A stretch of DNA of 46,796 bases from the NCBI GenBank assembly GCA_011391215.1, contig JAABQX010000012.1, forward strand, positions 1-46,796, written 5' to 3'. This DNA is from Rhodocyclaceae bacterium. GTDB lineage: Bacteria > Pseudomonadota > Gammaproteobacteria > Burkholderiales > Rhodocyclaceae. Numbering within the stretch: the stretch's first letter is position 1; each line of letters opens with the position of its first letter. Below, in pieces: positions 1-9,005 of this stretch. A model generated the notes under the pieces. The model worked only from the letters and a program-made list of their open reading frames with translations, had not been told where the DNA came from and did no database searches. The translations under genes were made by a program, and so were the position numbers.

Positions 1-480
1 ACCGCCGGCATCGGTATCGAAGCCAAGCTGAAGGAGTTTGAAGCGGCCCACGACGACTACCGCAGCATCATGCTCAAGTCGCTCGCCGACCGTCTCGCCG
101 AAGCCGCCGCCGAATGGCTACACGAACGCGTGCGCATCGACGACTGGGGCTACGGACGCGATGAAGGGCTCGCGCTTGATGACTTAATTGCCGAAAAGTA
201 CCAGGGCATCCGCCCCGCGCCCGGCTATCCGGCCTGTCCTGACCACACCGTCAAGAAGGCCTTGTTCGAACTGCTCGACCCCGGCACCAACGCGGGCATC
301 ACCCTGACCGAAAACTTCGCCATGCTGCCGGCTGCAGCGGTTTCGGGTTTCTACTTCGCCCACCCGCAGGCGAAATACTTTGCCGTCACAAAAATCGGTC
401 GTGACCAGCTTGAAGATTGGGCCAGACGCACCAATTACACGGTACAAGAAGCCGAAAGATGGCTCGCCCCGTTGCTCTGA
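1..480 (+). CDS. metH: Cobalamin-dependent methionine synthase, C-terminal part (partial)
   Basis: The reading frame is open from the first base and carries the C-terminal S-adenosylmethionine-binding (reactivation) domain of MetH. That domain takes part in reductive methylation of the oxidised cobalamin so that homocysteine methylation can resume. Recognisable family stretches are [25 protein letters not shown], the RIDDWGY block, the [12 protein letters not shown] block and YFAV near the end. The gene starts outside the window, so the homocysteine, folate and cobalamin domains cannot be judged. The next gene follows 31 bp after the stop. Identification is from strong recall of the family; only the last 159 residues are seen. 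Confidence 0.95.
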   Translation, partial: TAGIGIEAKLKEFEAAHDDYRSIMLKSLADRLAEAAAEWLHERVRIDDWGYGRDEGLALDDLIAEKYQGIRPAPGYPACPDHTVKKALFELLDPGTNAGITLTENFAMLPAAAVSGFYFAHPQAKYFAVTKIGRDQLEDWARRTNYTVQEAERWLAPLL

Positions 481-511
481 CACCGCCTACCCCACACCCG
501 GAGACCCCACG

Positions 512-982
512 ATGACCGAAACCACCGCCACGGCCGCAGACGACGGCCGCATGTCCTTCGACGCTGCCGTCAAATTCGTCCGCCAGCAAAAACAGGTCGC
601 CTTTGCCGCCATGCCGGTCTTCGGCGACGACGAGGAAACCGCCGAAGGTGCGCGTATCTTCATCCTCGACAACGACGACGAGGGCGAATTGCGTCTGCGC
701 TTCATCGCCGGCCCGTTCTTTTCCGCCGCCTATGCCGCCAACGACATCATACCGAACGACGAGATTCCCGACAGCGTACGCGAGCTGCGTTTCATGCCGA
801 CCCGTTGCGAGGAAGAGTGGTATACCGACCAGATCCAGATACTGATTCAGAAGCTCGTCAAGGCTGCCGGTATCAATACCGAGCAGATGCCGGACTACGC
901 GAACGCCCCCACCCATGGCGCCGGCCCTGACGCGGTATTCCCCGTCTCCTTTATCGGCATGGGCGAAGGTAAGGCACATTGA
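512..982 (+). CDS. Conserved-looking protein of unknown function (156 aa)
   Basis: I do not recognise this protein. It starts at an ATG preceded by GGAGA at 500-504, and follows metH by 31 bp, so it may be cotranscribed. It is soluble, with no signal peptide or membrane segment. It has an acidic stretch around residues 35-60 (DDEETAEG, DNDDEGE), a central LRLRFIAGPFF segment and a C-terminal part containing CEEEWYTDQIQILIQKL. The longer open frame beginning at 380 inside metH is not a likely start. No catalytic motif is visible. Confidence 0.75.
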   Translation: MTETTATAADDGRMSFDAAVKFVRQQKQVAFAAMPVFGDDEETAEGARIFILDNDDEGELRLRFIAGPFFSAAYAANDIIPNDEIPDSVRELRFMPTRCEEEWYTDQIQILIQKLVKAAGINTEQMPDYANAPTHGAGPDAVFPVSFIGMGEGKAH

Positions 983-1057
983 GGCGCACTGATGTAATAC
1001 GCCTCGGGCGATCTGATTCGGCTAATATGGCAAAAATTAATCGCCTGGAGCAGTGAT

Positions 1058-1639
1058 ATGAATCAGGAAGTGCCCGGTAGCCGCGGTACCCGCGCGAATG
1101 CGCCCGATCTCGACTGGAGCCAGGTGCGCGAAACCGTCCTGATGCTGGAACTGGCCGCCGGTCAGGTCGAGGCGGCGATGCGCGATTCGAATACCTCGGT
1201 GGACGTGCTCACCGACACCTTCACGTCGATGGCCGGCCTGATGCGCATGGTTGAGGAATCGGTCGCCGAGTTGCCAAGTACGGATGAAGTCGCCGCAGCC
1301 AAGGCGCAGTTGACCTCCGGCATCAGTCAGGCGTCGGACAAGGTGCACCACGCCATCATCGCCTTCCAGTTCTACGACAAGCTGGTGCAGCGCCTCGCCC
1401 ATGTCTGCCACAGCCTCGGTTCGCTTTCCGACCTGGTGAGCGACAAGACGAAGCTCTACAACCCCCACGAATGGGTCGGCCTGCAGGAGAAAATCCGCTC
1501 CAGGTTCACCATGGCCGAAGAGCGCGCAATGTTCGAGGAAGTGCTCAACGGGACAAGCGTCGAGGATGCCCTGAATAACTACAAGACCACTCGCATGCAG
1601 GAAATCAAGGATTCGGGCGGCGAGATAGAGTTTTTCTAA
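1058..1639 (+). CDS. CheZ-like helical protein, possible response-regulator phosphatase
   Basis: A 193-residue, mainly helical protein without signal peptide. The start has GGAG at 1047-1050, 7 bp upstream. Residues 102-112 read AFQFYDKLVQR, and D107 and Q111 have the D-x-x-x-Q spacing of the CheZ catalytic pair (D143/Q147 in Escherichia coli CheZ, within FQDLTGQ). The chain ends in GGEIEFF, an acidic-aromatic tail similar in kind to the C-terminal peptide by which CheZ binds CheY. From this I infer a phosphatase or partner for a response regulator. No chemotaxis gene is nearby, so the target is unknown. It could also be a non-catalytic helical relative. Its stop codon overlaps the convergent DUF1840 gene by 4 bp. 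Confidence 0.7.
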   Translation: MNQEVPGSRGTRANAPDLDWSQVRETVLMLELAAGQVEAAMRDSNTSVDVLTDTFTSMAGLMRMVEESVAELPSTDEVAAAKAQLTSGISQASDKVHHAIIAFQFYDKLVQRLAHVCHSLGSLSDLVSDKTKLYNPHEWVGLQEKIRSRFTMAEERAMFEEVLNGTSVEDALNNYKTTRMQEIKDSGGEIEFF

Positions 1640-1968
1640 ACGCCCCAGACCACGGGTTTTTTCTCGGCAAGAGATTCTTCCAGCATGGCCAGTAGCGGCA
1701 CTGCCCGCTGCGTCAGGCTGACAAAGGGGCGCGTTGCGCCACCCGGCACAGCTTCGTTCCCCGGCTCTTCATCCAGCACATGCTCGCGGTGGCGCGCCTT
1801 GTCCTCGGCAATGGCGGCCTTGAGCCGCCCGATCGCGTCCGGCAACTGCTCGACCGTGACGATACCTTGGTCACCGGCCTCCTTGCCCATCAGTTCCATC
1901 ATGCGTTTGGCCACGTCGCCAAAATAGATCACATCGGCACAGGCGGCGGATTTGAAGGTCACGATCAT
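1636..1968 (-). CDS. DUF1840 family protein (110 aa)
   Basis: A small soluble protein starting MIVTFKSAACADVIYFGDVAKRM, which I recognise as DUF1840, a betaproteobacterial family of unknown function. The frame runs 15 codons further upstream, but that part would overlap pyrC' and does not look like family sequence, so the ATG at 1968 is chosen. It lies 7 bp downstream of the pyrC' stop on the same strand, at the end of the pyr cluster. Its stop overlaps the stop of the convergent upstream gene. A middle segment rich in Glu/Lys/Arg separates the conserved N-terminal part from a C-terminal helix. Confidence 0.85.
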   Translation of the reverse strand: MIVTFKSAACADVIYFGDVAKRMMELMGKEAGDQGIVTVEQLPDAIGRLKAAIAEDKARHREHVLDEEPGNEAVPGGATRPFVSLTQRAVPLLAMLEESLAEKKPVVWGV

Positions 1969-1975
1969 AGAGGCC

Positions 1976-3274
1976 TCAGAGTAAGCGGTCGGCCGCATAG
2001 GCCAGATGCCCATCGATCACGGTGTAGCGCACTTCGCCAGCCAGTTCGCGGCCGAGGAACGAGGTATTTTTCCCCTGGCTCTTGAGGCGTTCGCGGCTGA
2101 CGGTGAAGCGGGCTTCCGGGTCGAAGACGCAGAGGTCGGCAGGTGCGCCCACGGCCAGGCTACCGCAACCCGTGCTAGCCAGGCCAAGAATGCGCGCCGG
2201 ATCACTGGTGATGCGCGCCAGTGCCTGAACCAGGGGCAAACCACTCGCCGTTGCCCAGGCCAACGTCAGCGGCAGCAGAAGCTCCAGCCCCGTGGCGCCG
2301 ACTTCGGCTTCGGCAAACGGCATCTGCTTGGCATCGTCATCCACCGGCGTATGGTCGGAACACAGAGCATCGATGCTGCCATCGGCCAGCCCGGCGGCGA
2401 GGGCGTCACGGTCGGCCATGCTGCGCAGGGGCGGATCGAGGCGGGCGTGGGCATTGAAAAAGCCAATGTCCTGGTCGCACAAGTGCAGATGATTGATCGT
2501 GATGTCACAGGTGACTTCCAGGCCCGTGGCGCGTGCGGCACGGATCAGCTCGAGCCCCGCAGCTGACGAGAGGCGACGGACATGCAGCCGCACGCCGGTT
2601 TCGCGCGCCAGTTGCAGCAAGGTCGCCAGGGCAACGGTTTCGGCCACCACGGGGATGCCGGCCAAGCCCAGCCGCGCCGCCACGGCGCCGTCGTGGGCGA
2701 CACCGCCCTTTTTCAGATGCGCGTCCTGCGCCTGTAGCCAGACCGGAAAGTTGAAGGTGGCGGCATATTGCATCGCCCGCATCAGCACCTGGGTATCCAC
2801 GACACTGACGCTGGCCTGGCCGAAGGCGATGCAGCCGGCCTCGGCAAGTTCCGCCATTTCCGTGAGGCGCTGGCCGGCCAGCCCGGCAGTCAGCGCACCC
2901 ATCGGATGCACGTGGGCGAAGCCCGGCTGCCGGGCGCGGTATTTCAACATTTCCACCAGCCCCGGCTCGTCGAGCGGCGGGTCGGTATCGGGCGGGCAAA
3001 CCAGGCGCGTCACGCCACCGGCCGCCGCTGCCGCCATCTCGGATTCGAGCGTGGCCTTGTATTCGAAGCCCGGCTCCCGGAGTCTTGCCGACAGGTCGAT
3101 CAGGCCGGGACAGACGATGCAGCCGGTCGCGTCGATGGTGCCTTCGGCCTGGAAGTCAGCGGGCGCCGTCCCGCCAACGCCGACTATTTCCTGGCCGTCG
3201 ATAAACACGCTGGTGGCTTGATCCCTGCCGCTGGCCGGATCGATGACGCGGCCATTCCTGATCTCGATTTTCAT
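1976..3274 (-). CDS. pyrX: Dihydroorotase-like protein without the metal-binding HxH motif (PyrC'/PyrX)
   Basis: A 432-residue amidohydrolase-fold protein of the type I dihydroorotase family. Active enzymes carry D-x-H-x-H-x-R just after the first strand (GLIDLHVHLREPG). Here the same place reads [13 protein letters not shown], so both metal-ligand histidines are replaced (S62 and R64) while R66 is kept. This is the signature of the inactive PyrC' subunit, known in Pseudomonas to assemble with aspartate carbamoyltransferase. The SDHTP block is retained. The gene overlaps pyrB by 4 bp (ATGA), which fits co-assembly. An active dihydroorotase should therefore be encoded elsewhere. A 24-bp repeat copy lies at codons 29-37 (EIVGVGGTA). 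Confidence 0.9.
   Translation of the reverse strand: MKIEIRNGRVIDPASGRDQATSVFIDGQEIVGVGGTAPADFQAEGTIDATGCIVCPGLIDLSARLREPGFEYKATLESEMAAAAAGGVTRLVCPPDTDPPLDEPGLVEMLKYRARQPGFAHVHPMGALTAGLAGQRLTEMAELAEAGCIAFGQASVSVVDTQVLMRAMQYAATFNFPVWLQAQDAHLKKGGVAHDGAVAARLGLAGIPVVAETVALATLLQLARETGVRLHVRRLSSAAGLELIRAARATGLEVTCDITINHLHLCDQDIGFFNAHARLDPPLRSMADRDALAAGLADGSIDALCSDHTPVDDDAKQMPFAEAEVGATGLELLLPLTLAWATASGLPLVQALARITSDPARILGLASTGCGSLAVGAPADLCVFDPEARFTVSRERLKSQGKNTSFLGRELAGEVRYTVIDGHLAYAADRLL
3165..3188 (+). repeat. 24-bp dispersed repeat, copy 1 (inside pyrC')
   Basis: Two mismatches to the 24-bp consensus (A for G at position 13, A for T at position 22). It lies inside pyrC' in the antisense orientation and is read as VGVGGTA near residues 30-37, in a variable part of the N-terminal sandwich domain. 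Confidence 0.75.
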
Positions 3275-4278
3275 TGAGCCGATCCTCCACTGGTGCCCGC
3301 CAGCATGCTCATCACCGCCATGCGCACGGCGATGCCGAACGTGACCTGCGGCAGGATTACCGCCTGACGACCATCGGCAACGGTCGAGTCGATTTCGACA
3401 CCACGGTTCATCGGCCCCGGATGCATGACGATGGCGTCGGGCTTGGCGAGCGCCAGCTTTTCCGGCGTCAGCCCGTAGGATTTGAAATATTCCTGCGTAC
3501 TGGGCAAGAGCGCGCCGTTCATGCGTTCGTTCTGCAGGCGCAGGGTCATCACGACATCCGCGCCGCGCAGGCCTTCGCCGATATCGTGGCAGATGCGCAA
3601 TGGCGCATTCTCGATCATCTGCGCCGCGTAGGACGGCAGCAGGGTCTTGGGTCCGACGAGGCGAATCTCCGGCACGCCGAGGATGGCCAACGCATGCAGC
3701 TGGCTGCGCGCCACCCGCGAATGCAGCACATCGCCGACCACCGCCACCGTCAGCTGCGTGAAGTCGCGCTTGTAGTGACGAATCGTGTACATGTCCAGCA
3801 AGCCCTGCGTCGGGTGCGAATGGCGTCCGTCGCCGGCATTCACCACATGGATATGCTTGCTGCCGATAGCCGCCAGATGCTGGGCGATGAGATAAGGCGC
3901 GCCGCTGGACGCGTGGCGCACGACAAACATGTCGGCCTGCATGGCCGCCAGGTTGTCGACCGTGTCGAGCAGACTCTCGCCCTTGGCGGCCGAGGACGTA
4001 TTGATATTGAGGTTGATGACGTCGGCCGAGAGGCGCTTGGCGGCGATCTCGAAGGTGGTGCGCGTGCGTGTCGAGTTCTCGAAGAAGAGATTGAACACGC
4101 TCTTGCCGCGCAGCAGCGGCACCTTCTTCACCTCGCGCTCGGCCACCGCCGTGAAAGGCTCGGCACGGTCAAGAATGGCGTGCAGGATGTCGCGCGACAG
4201 ATCTTCGATGGAAAGCAGGTGGATCAGCTCGCCGTGCGTGTTGAACTGGGGATTCAGTTGGCGGGTCAGCGGGTGCAT
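3271..4278 (-). CDS. pyrB: Aspartate carbamoyltransferase catalytic chain
   Basis: PyrB condenses carbamoyl phosphate with aspartate, the first committed step of pyrimidine synthesis. The 335-residue protein carries the carbamoyl-phosphate loop S69-T-R-T-R inside [12 protein letters not shown], the [14 protein letters not shown] block, and the [10 protein letters not shown] motif near the C terminus. A short N-terminal extension before the usual fold start resembles the long-form PyrB that associates with PyrC'. It is followed by pyrC' with a 4-bp overlap and preceded by pyrR. No separate regulatory chain (PyrI) is present, which agrees with the PyrB-PyrC' holoenzyme type. Confidence 0.97.
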   Translation of the reverse strand: MHPLTRQLNPQFNTHGELIHLLSIEDLSRDILHAILDRAEPFTAVAEREVKKVPLLRGKSVFNLFFENSTRTRTTFEIAAKRLSADVINLNINTSSAAKGESLLDTVDNLAAMQADMFVVRHASSGAPYLIAQHLAAIGSKHIHVVNAGDGRHSHPTQGLLDMYTIRHYKRDFTQLTVAVVGDVLHSRVARSQLHALAILGVPEIRLVGPKTLLPSYAAQMIENAPLRICHDIGEGLRGADVVMTLRLQNERMNGALLPSTQEYFKSYGLTPEKLALAKPDAIVMHPGPMNRGVEIDSTVADGRQAVILPQVTFGIAVRMAVMSMLAGTSGGSAQ

Positions 4279-4300
4279 TTTTCGCTCATTTTTCGCTCAT
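4279..4300 (-). repeat. Tandem 11-bp duplication between pyrR stop and pyrB start
   Basis: Two identical 11-bp units lie directly upstream of the pyrB ATG; on the coding strand each reads ATGAGCGAAAA. The first contains the pyrR TGA stop. Each unit offers an extra out-of-frame ATG and a weak GAG ribosome-binding element at a suitable distance from the next ATG. Confidence 0.85.
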
Positions 4301-4794
4301 TTCTCACTGAGGCTGAAACTCAGTTGCCCGGCGTCGCTGCGCTGCAGATCGAGACTCTGGCTGGCTGGCACCACCACCGCATGGGCGCAGTACGTTGCGG
4401 CGACCGGCAACTCGCGCCCGCCGCGATCGATCAGCACGGCATACTCGACCTTCGCCGGCCGGCCGTAGTCGAAAATCTCGTTCAGCGCGGCGCGAATGGT
4501 GCGGCCAGTGTAGAGCACGTCATCGACCAGCACCAGGTGCGCGCCTTCGACGTTATCCGGCAGATGCGAAGCACGACCGCCGGACTTCAGGCCGTTGCCC
4601 AGATGGTGATCATCACGATGGTATGAGACGTCGATACTGGCCAGCGGTGTGGTCAGACCGAGCGCGGCATGCAGTACTTCAGCCGCCCACACGCCGCCGG
4701 TATGAATGCCGACCAGCACCGTGGCGGGCGTGATATGCGGCCGCATTTGCTTGGCCAGTTGGGCGATCAGGTCAGTGACCGGGGGAAGATTCAT
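4297..4794 (-). CDS. pyrR: PyrR-type uracil phosphoribosyltransferase / pyr regulator
   Basis: A type I phosphoribosyltransferase of the PyrR family. It shows the PRPP-binding motif VLVDDVLYTGRTIRAAL, the early VGIHTGGVWAAEVL loop, and the SIDVSYHRDD segment. PyrR makes UMP from uracil and PRPP, and in Gram-positive bacteria also attenuates pyr operons through mRNA binding. Whether the betaproteobacterial form binds RNA is not shown here, and I see no pyr-mRNA leader. I take [10 protein letters not shown] at 4794 as the start; MPMNLPP at 4800 is an alternative, and the frame beyond that overlaps ruvX. It overlaps the ruvX end by about 23 bp and precedes pyrB. Confidence 0.93.
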   Translation of the reverse strand: MNLPPVTDLIAQLAKQMRPHITPATVLVGIHTGGVWAAEVLHAALGLTTPLASIDVSYHRDDHHLGNGLKSGGRASHLPDNVEGAHLVLVDDVLYTGRTIRAALNEIFDYGRPAKVEYAVLIDRGGRELPVAATYCAHAVVVPASQSLDLQRSDAGQLSFSLSEK

Positions 4795-5242
4795 GGGCAT
4801 GATTATCGAGACTGTCGTGCTGGTCGAACCAGGCTTGGAGGATGACGGCGGCAGCTTCGGCATCGAGCCGGGCCTTGTTCTTGCGTTTGTCTCCGGTCAT
4901 CTGCGCTTCCGCAGTGCAAGAGGAGTAGCGTTCATCAGCCAGTTCGACGGGCAGCCGGTAGCGGCCTTCGAGCTGGTGAGCAAAACGGGTGCAGCGGGCG
5001 GCGAAATCGTGCTCGCTGGCATCCACATGACGCGGCAGACCGACTACCAGCCGGCCCGGCTGCCAGGTTTCGATAAGTTTGCCGATTGCAGTGAAGCGCC
5101 GGTCGTTGGCCGATTCGGCCACGGTGGCCAGCGCGCGCGCCTGGCCAAGCAGGGTTTCGCCGATCGCAACGCCGATGCGCCGCTCGCCGAAATCAAACGC
5201 CATGATGGTTTCTGAATGGGTCTTTACGCCGGCGTCAGGCAT
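4772..5242 (-). CDS. ruvX: Putative Holliday junction resolvase / pre-16S rRNA nuclease YqgF
   Basis: YqgF/RuvX has an RNase H-like fold and is needed for 16S rRNA 5'-end maturation; a junction-resolving role has also been proposed. The first strand reads [16 protein letters not shown] with the catalytic Asp (D17), followed by VVGLPRHVD, the Glu of ELADERYSS, and [12 protein letters not shown] with the last acidic residue. The annotated start gives 156 residues and overlaps algH by 8 bp. An internal ATG at 5203 ([11 protein letters not shown]) would give a 143-residue protein, closer to the usual length of about 140, so the start is uncertain. algH-ruvX-pyrR-pyrB is a common proteobacterial order. 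Confidence 0.93.
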   Translation of the reverse strand: MPDAGVKTHSETIMAFDFGERRIGVAIGETLLGQARALATVAESANDRRFTAIGKLIETWQPGRLVVGLPRHVDASEHDFAARCTRFAHQLEGRYRLPVELADERYSSCTAEAQMTGDKRKNKARLDAEAAAVILQAWFDQHDSLDNHAHESSPGH

Positions 5243-5825
5243 GGCCCGCGACTTCGGAAAGATTGGCGAAATCGATCCCGAGCAGTTGCATCGCCGCCGG
5301 CAGGCGCTCTTCGGGCGGCAGGCTGAAGATGATTTCCGGGTCGGCGGCCACCGTCAGCCAAGCGTTCTGCGACAGCTCCCATTCGAGCTGGCCGGCCGCC
5401 CAACCCGAGTAACCGAGCGACACCAGAATTTCGCTAGGCTCGCCGTCGTCGCTCATCGCCTGCAGGATGTCGCGTGAACTTGTCAGGCCGATTTCCTCGG
5501 TGACATTCAGGGTCGATTGCCAGTGGCCGGCCGGCCGGTGCAATACAAAGCCGCGATCGGTCTGCACCGGCCCGCCAAAAAACACTGGCAGGTCGTGATA
5601 TTTAACCTGGCTTTCACCGGGCGTGAGCGGCATGCTGACACGCTCAAAAAGCGTACCGAGGCTGATGTCGAGCGGCCGATTGACGATGATGCCGAGCGCG
5701 CCCTCGGCGTTGTGCTCGCATACATACGTCAGCGTGCGCGAAAAATTCGGATCGCTCATGGCGGGCATGGCGATTAGAAAATGATTCGCGAGGCTGGAGG
5801 TTTCGAAGACGCTGGCAGTAGTCAT
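5235..5825 (-). CDS. algH: YqgE/AlgH family protein (DUF179)
   Basis: A 196-residue protein of the UPF0301/AlgH family. Typical features are [38 protein letters not shown], the [17 protein letters not shown] block and [13 protein letters not shown]. The biochemical role is unresolved; the name comes from an alginate regulatory locus in Pseudomonas. I chose the ATG at 5825 because it places the family N terminus correctly; the open frame continues upstream into the antisense of phr. It heads the minus-strand pyr cluster and is divergent from phr across 58 bp. Confidence 0.93.
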   Translation of the reverse strand: MTTASVFETSSLANHFLIAMPAMSDPNFSRTLTYVCEHNAEGALGIIVNRPLDISLGTLFERVSMPLTPGESQVKYHDLPVFFGGPVQTDRGFVLHRPAGHWQSTLNVTEEIGLTSSRDILQAMSDDGEPSEILVSLGYSGWAAGQLEWELSQNAWLTVAADPEIIFSLPPEERLPAAMQLLGIDFANLSEVAGHA

Positions 5826-5883
5826 AATTTGCTGCCCATTGTAATCTGTCAGCGTGAAATATTTTCCGGCGCCTTGATTGTCA

Positions 5884-7329
5884 ATGACCGACACCGCCCT
5901 CGTCTGGTTCCGTCGCGATCTGCGCGACTTCGACCACGCCGCCCTTGCCCATGCGCTGCGCGAGCATGATCGAGTGTATTGCGCCTTCATCTTCGATAGC
6001 GACATCCTCGAGCCGCTGCTGCAGCGCGGGTTGGTTGCCGACCGGCGTGTCGAATTCATCTTGCGGGCAGTGGAAAATCTGGACAAGGCACTCAAAGCCA
6101 AGGGCGGCGGGCTGATCGTACGGCACGGTCGCGCCGTCGAGGAAATTCCCCGACTGGCGGCGGAACTCAAAGTAACTGCCGTGTTTGTCAATCGGGATTA
6201 CGAGCCGCACGCACTGGCACGCGATGCCGCCGTCGCTGCGCGCCTGAGAGAGGACGGCCGGGAATTTCTGGATTTCAAGGATCAGGTGATCTTCGAGCGC
6301 GACGAGGTGCTGACCAAGACGGGCACAGCATTTTCGGTATTCACACCCTATAGCCGCGCCTGGCGGGCACGGCTGACGCCCGGCGATCTTGCAGCGCATG
6401 AGTGCACCGCGAAACCCGGGCAACTGGCCGTCCCCATCAACGCGGCGGATCCGGCTGTCGCCGTCCCGCCAACGCCGACTTTTTTCACGCTTGAACAGCT
6501 CGGCTTCGCGCCGACGGATTTACGTTTGCCGACCGGCATGTCAGGCGGCGCCCAACTATTCGACGACTTTCTGACGCGCATCGACCGCTATCACGAGCAA
6601 CGCGACTTTCCTGCCGTCAAGGGACCCTCCTACCTTTCGCCACACCTGCGCTTCGGCACGGTGTCGATCCGCCAGTTGGCCGCCGCCGCACATGCAGAAA
6701 GCCTGCAAGCCGGCGGGCGTGGCGCGGAGATCTGGCTCAACGAACTGATCTGGCGCGAGTTTTATCAGATGATCCTCTGGCAGCGGCCGGATGTCGTCGA
6801 CCATGCCTTCAAGCCGGCCTGCGATGCGCTGGTCTGGGATGCTGCACCCGAGCTGTTCGCCGCTTGGCAAACCGGCCACACCGGCTACCCGCTGGTCGAT
6901 GCGGCGCAGCGCCAGTTACTGCAAAGCGGCTGGATGCACAACCGCCTGCGCATGGTGACGGCTTCATTCCTGACCAAGGATCTGGGCATCGACTGGCGGC
7001 TGGGCGAGCAGCATTTCGCCGAGTGGCTGCTCGACTACGACCTGGCATCCAACAACGGCGGCTGGCAGTGGGCGGCCTCGACCGGTTGCGATGCCCAGCC
7101 GTGGTTCCGCATCTTCAATCCGGTAACGCAATCGGAAAGATTCGACCCGCAAGGAAAGTTCATCCGCCGCTATGTGCCGGAGCTGAGCGACGTGCCGGAC
7201 AAGTTCATCCATGCGCCCTGGAAAATGGCCGCCCCGCCGGAAAATTATCCGCTGCCGGTCGTCGACCATACCTTGGCACGGGAACGGACATTGGCCCGCT
7301 TTGGTGCATTAAAAAATCCGCCTATTTAA
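5884..7329 (+). CDS. phr: Class I deoxyribodipyrimidine photolyase
   Basis: This FAD enzyme uses blue light to split cyclobutane pyrimidine dimers. The 481-residue protein has the N-terminal antenna-binding domain ([17 protein letters not shown], then VFVNRDYEP) and the C-terminal FAD domain with [66 protein letters not shown] and the closing RYVPEL. These point to the CPD class I group. ATG at 5884 is preferred; a TTG two codons upstream is possible. Residues 193-200 (AVPPTPTF) are encoded by a 24-bp repeat copy placed in the linker between the two domains. Confidence 0.95.
   Translation: MTDTALVWFRRDLRDFDHAALAHALREHDRVYCAFIFDSDILEPLLQRGLVADRRVEFILRAVENLDKALKAKGGGLIVRHGRAVEEIPRLAAELKVTAVFVNRDYEPHALARDAAVAARLREDGREFLDFKDQVIFERDEVLTKTGTAFSVFTPYSRAWRARLTPGDLAAHECTAKPGQLAVPINAADPAVAVPPTPTFFTLEQLGFAPTDLRLPTGMSGGAQLFDDFLTRIDRYHEQRDFPAVKGPSYLSPHLRFGTVSIRQLAAAAHAESLQAGGRGAEIWLNELIWREFYQMILWQRPDVVDHAFKPACDALVWDAAPELFAAWQTGHTGYPLVDAAQRQLLQSGWMHNRLRMVTASFLTKDLGIDWRLGEQHFAEWLLDYDLASNNGGWQWAASTGCDAQPWFRIFNPVTQSERFDPQGKFIRRYVPELSDVPDKFIHAPWKMAAPPENYPLPVVDHTLARERTLARFGALKNPPI
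6460..6483 (+). repeat. 24-bp dispersed repeat, copy 2 (inside phr)
   Basis: One mismatch (A at position 13). It is in the sense orientation in phr and encodes AVPPTPTF at residues 193-200. Directly upstream, CGGC-TGTC-GCCG can form a small stem with the first bases of the repeat, as in copies 9 and 10. Confidence 0.9.
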
Positions 7330-7433
7330 GGCGCGCCCAATCATGGTGCGTTGTCGGCGGGCACGGGAGGCTTTCGGTTAGAATTGCTTGCAACATATCG
7401 CGCGCCTCCTCCTGCACTCTTTATTGATCTGCC

Positions 7434-8306
7434 ATGTCCAGCACCCAGTCCCGCAATACTCCACCCATCGTCATGACGTTCGCCGCCTCCGACCCCACCT
7501 GCGGCGCGGGTTTGCAGGCTGATCTGTTGACGCTGGCGGCGCATGGCTGCCACCCGCTGACAGTGGTGACGGCGCTGACGGTGCAGGATACTGCCGGCGT
7601 CGAAGACCTGCTGCCGATGGACGGCGGCTGGGTCGCCGACCAGGCCCGTGCGCTGCTCGAAGACATGCCGGTGGCCGCCTTCAAGCTCGGCATGCTCGGC
7701 AGCATCGAGGCGATCAGCGCCGTGGCTGAAGTGCTTTCCGACTATCCCGACACACCCGTCGTCTTTGACCCGGTGCTGGCGTCGGGGCGCGGCGATGCCT
7801 TCGCCGACGAAGATACCGTCGCCGCGATGCTCGAACTGCTGCTGCCGCAGACCGATATCCTCACCCCTAACAGCCTCGAGGCGCGCCGCCTGGCGCAGGA
7901 TCTCGGCAGCGCCGGCAAGGATCTGACCCTGCCCGAATGCGCGCGCCGGCTGGTCGGCGCCGGTTGCGCCCATGTGTTGATTACGGGCACCCACGAACAC
8001 AGCGCCCGCGTCGTGAATACCCTGTATGGCTCGCACGGCCCCATCCGCCATGACGACTGGGATCGCCTGCCCGGCAGTTATCACGGCTCCGGCTGTACGC
8101 TGGCCTCGGCCATCGCCGCCAACCTGGCCTGGGGGCAGCCCCTGCCGGAGGCGGTGCGCGCCGCCCAGCACTACACCTGGCACAGCCTGTCGGCCGGATT
8201 CCGCCCGGGCATGGGCCAATATGTGCCGAACCGGCTGTGGCGTAATCTTAATGAACACCAGCATCCCGAACCTTCCCTGGAGGTAGCCGATGTCCACGTC
8301 GCCTGA
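7434..8306 (+). CDS. thiD: Hydroxymethylpyrimidine/phosphomethylpyrimidine kinase
   Basis: ThiD phosphorylates HMP and then HMP-phosphate in thiamine synthesis. The 290-residue ribokinase-fold protein shows TFAASDPTCGAGLQADLLTLAAHGCH, the QVQDT-like LTVQDTAGV segment, FKLGMLGSIE, VVFDPVLASGRGDAF, DILTPNSLEARRL, and the anion-hole motif GSYHGSGCTLASAIAANLAWG with the catalytic Cys region. A C-terminal extension of roughly 25 residues overlaps the thiE start by 17 bp, so the two are cotranslated. No thiamine-pyrophosphate riboswitch is recognisable in the 104 bp upstream. Confidence 0.95.
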   Translation: MSSTQSRNTPPIVMTFAASDPTCGAGLQADLLTLAAHGCHPLTVVTALTVQDTAGVEDLLPMDGGWVADQARALLEDMPVAAFKLGMLGSIEAISAVAEVLSDYPDTPVVFDPVLASGRGDAFADEDTVAAMLELLLPQTDILTPNSLEARRLAQDLGSAGKDLTLPECARRLVGAGCAHVLITGTHEHSARVVNTLYGSHGPIRHDDWDRLPGSYHGSGCTLASAIAANLAWGQPLPEAVRAAQHYTWHSLSAGFRPGMGQYVPNRLWRNLNEHQHPEPSLEVADVHVA

Positions 8307-8943
8307 AGCCCCCCTGCCCCTGCGCGGACTGTATGCGCTGACGCCCGACGACAATTTGCTGCCGCGCCTGTCGGCGCTGGTCGAAAGCGCGTTGAAGGGC
8401 GGCGTGAAGTGGGTGCAGTATCGCAACAAGCTTGCGCCGCCGCCGTTGCGGCGCGCCCAGGCCGCGGAATTGCTGCGTATTTGCCGCGCCCATGGCGCCA
8501 AGCTGATCATCAACGATGATGTCTGGCTGGCGATCGAAATTGGCGCCGATGGCGCGCATCTCGGCCGCGACGATATTCCCGGCGGCGGCTTGGTCACCGC
8601 GCGCAATGCCCTAGGTTCCAAACGGATTCTCGGCGTGTCGTGCTACGACGACCCCGCGATCGCGGAAGCGGCTGTGGCGGCGGGTGCCGACTACATCGCG
8701 GTAGGTTGCGTATTTGCGTCGGCCACCAAACCGCAGGCTGCGCGCGCTTCGCTGGAAGCACTCGCCGCGATGAAAAAACGTTTCAAGGTACCCGTGGTTG
8801 CCATTGGCGGCATCACCGTCAAGAACGCGCCGCAGGTGCTGGCGACTGGCGCCGACATGGTGGCCGTGCTCTCCGACCTGTTCGACGCCATGGACATCAA
8901 GAGCCAGGCGGAAAAATTCCAGAAACTGTTCAAGCATCCGTAA
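8290..8943 (+). CDS. thiE: Thiamine-phosphate synthase
   Basis: ThiE joins HMP-diphosphate to thiazole phosphate. The 217-residue TIM-barrel protein has [10 protein letters not shown] at the N terminus, the VQYRNK phosphate region, [47 protein letters not shown] and [26 protein letters not shown]. It overlaps thiD by 17 bp. A repeat copy follows 26 bp after its stop. Confidence 0.95.
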   Translation: MSTSPEAPLPLRGLYALTPDDNLLPRLSALVESALKGGVKWVQYRNKLAPPPLRRAQAAELLRICRAHGAKLIINDDVWLAIEIGADGAHLGRDDIPGGGLVTARNALGSKRILGVSCYDDPAIAEAAVAAGADYIAVGCVFASATKPQAARASLEALAAMKKRFKVPVVAIGGITVKNAPQVLATGADMVAVLSDLFDAMDIKSQAEKFQKLFKHP

Positions 8944-8969
8944 GCTGCGGCGGGGAAGCCTTGCGTAGG

Positions 8970-8993
8970 GCCGTCCCGCCAGCGCCGACTTTT
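8970..8993 (+). repeat. 24-bp dispersed repeat, copy 3 (thiE-hemL gap)
   Basis: A perfect match to the consensus. It lies between thiE and hemL and ends 12 bp before the hemL ATG; the GAGAG ribosome-binding element (8994-8998) begins at the base after the repeat. Confidence 0.95.
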
Positions 8994-9005
8994 GAGAGTA
9001 TTTCG

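Noticed and set aside
7330-7433. Searched for a thiamine-pyrophosphate riboswitch before thiD
   Set aside because: The CTGAGA and downstream conserved blocks are absent.
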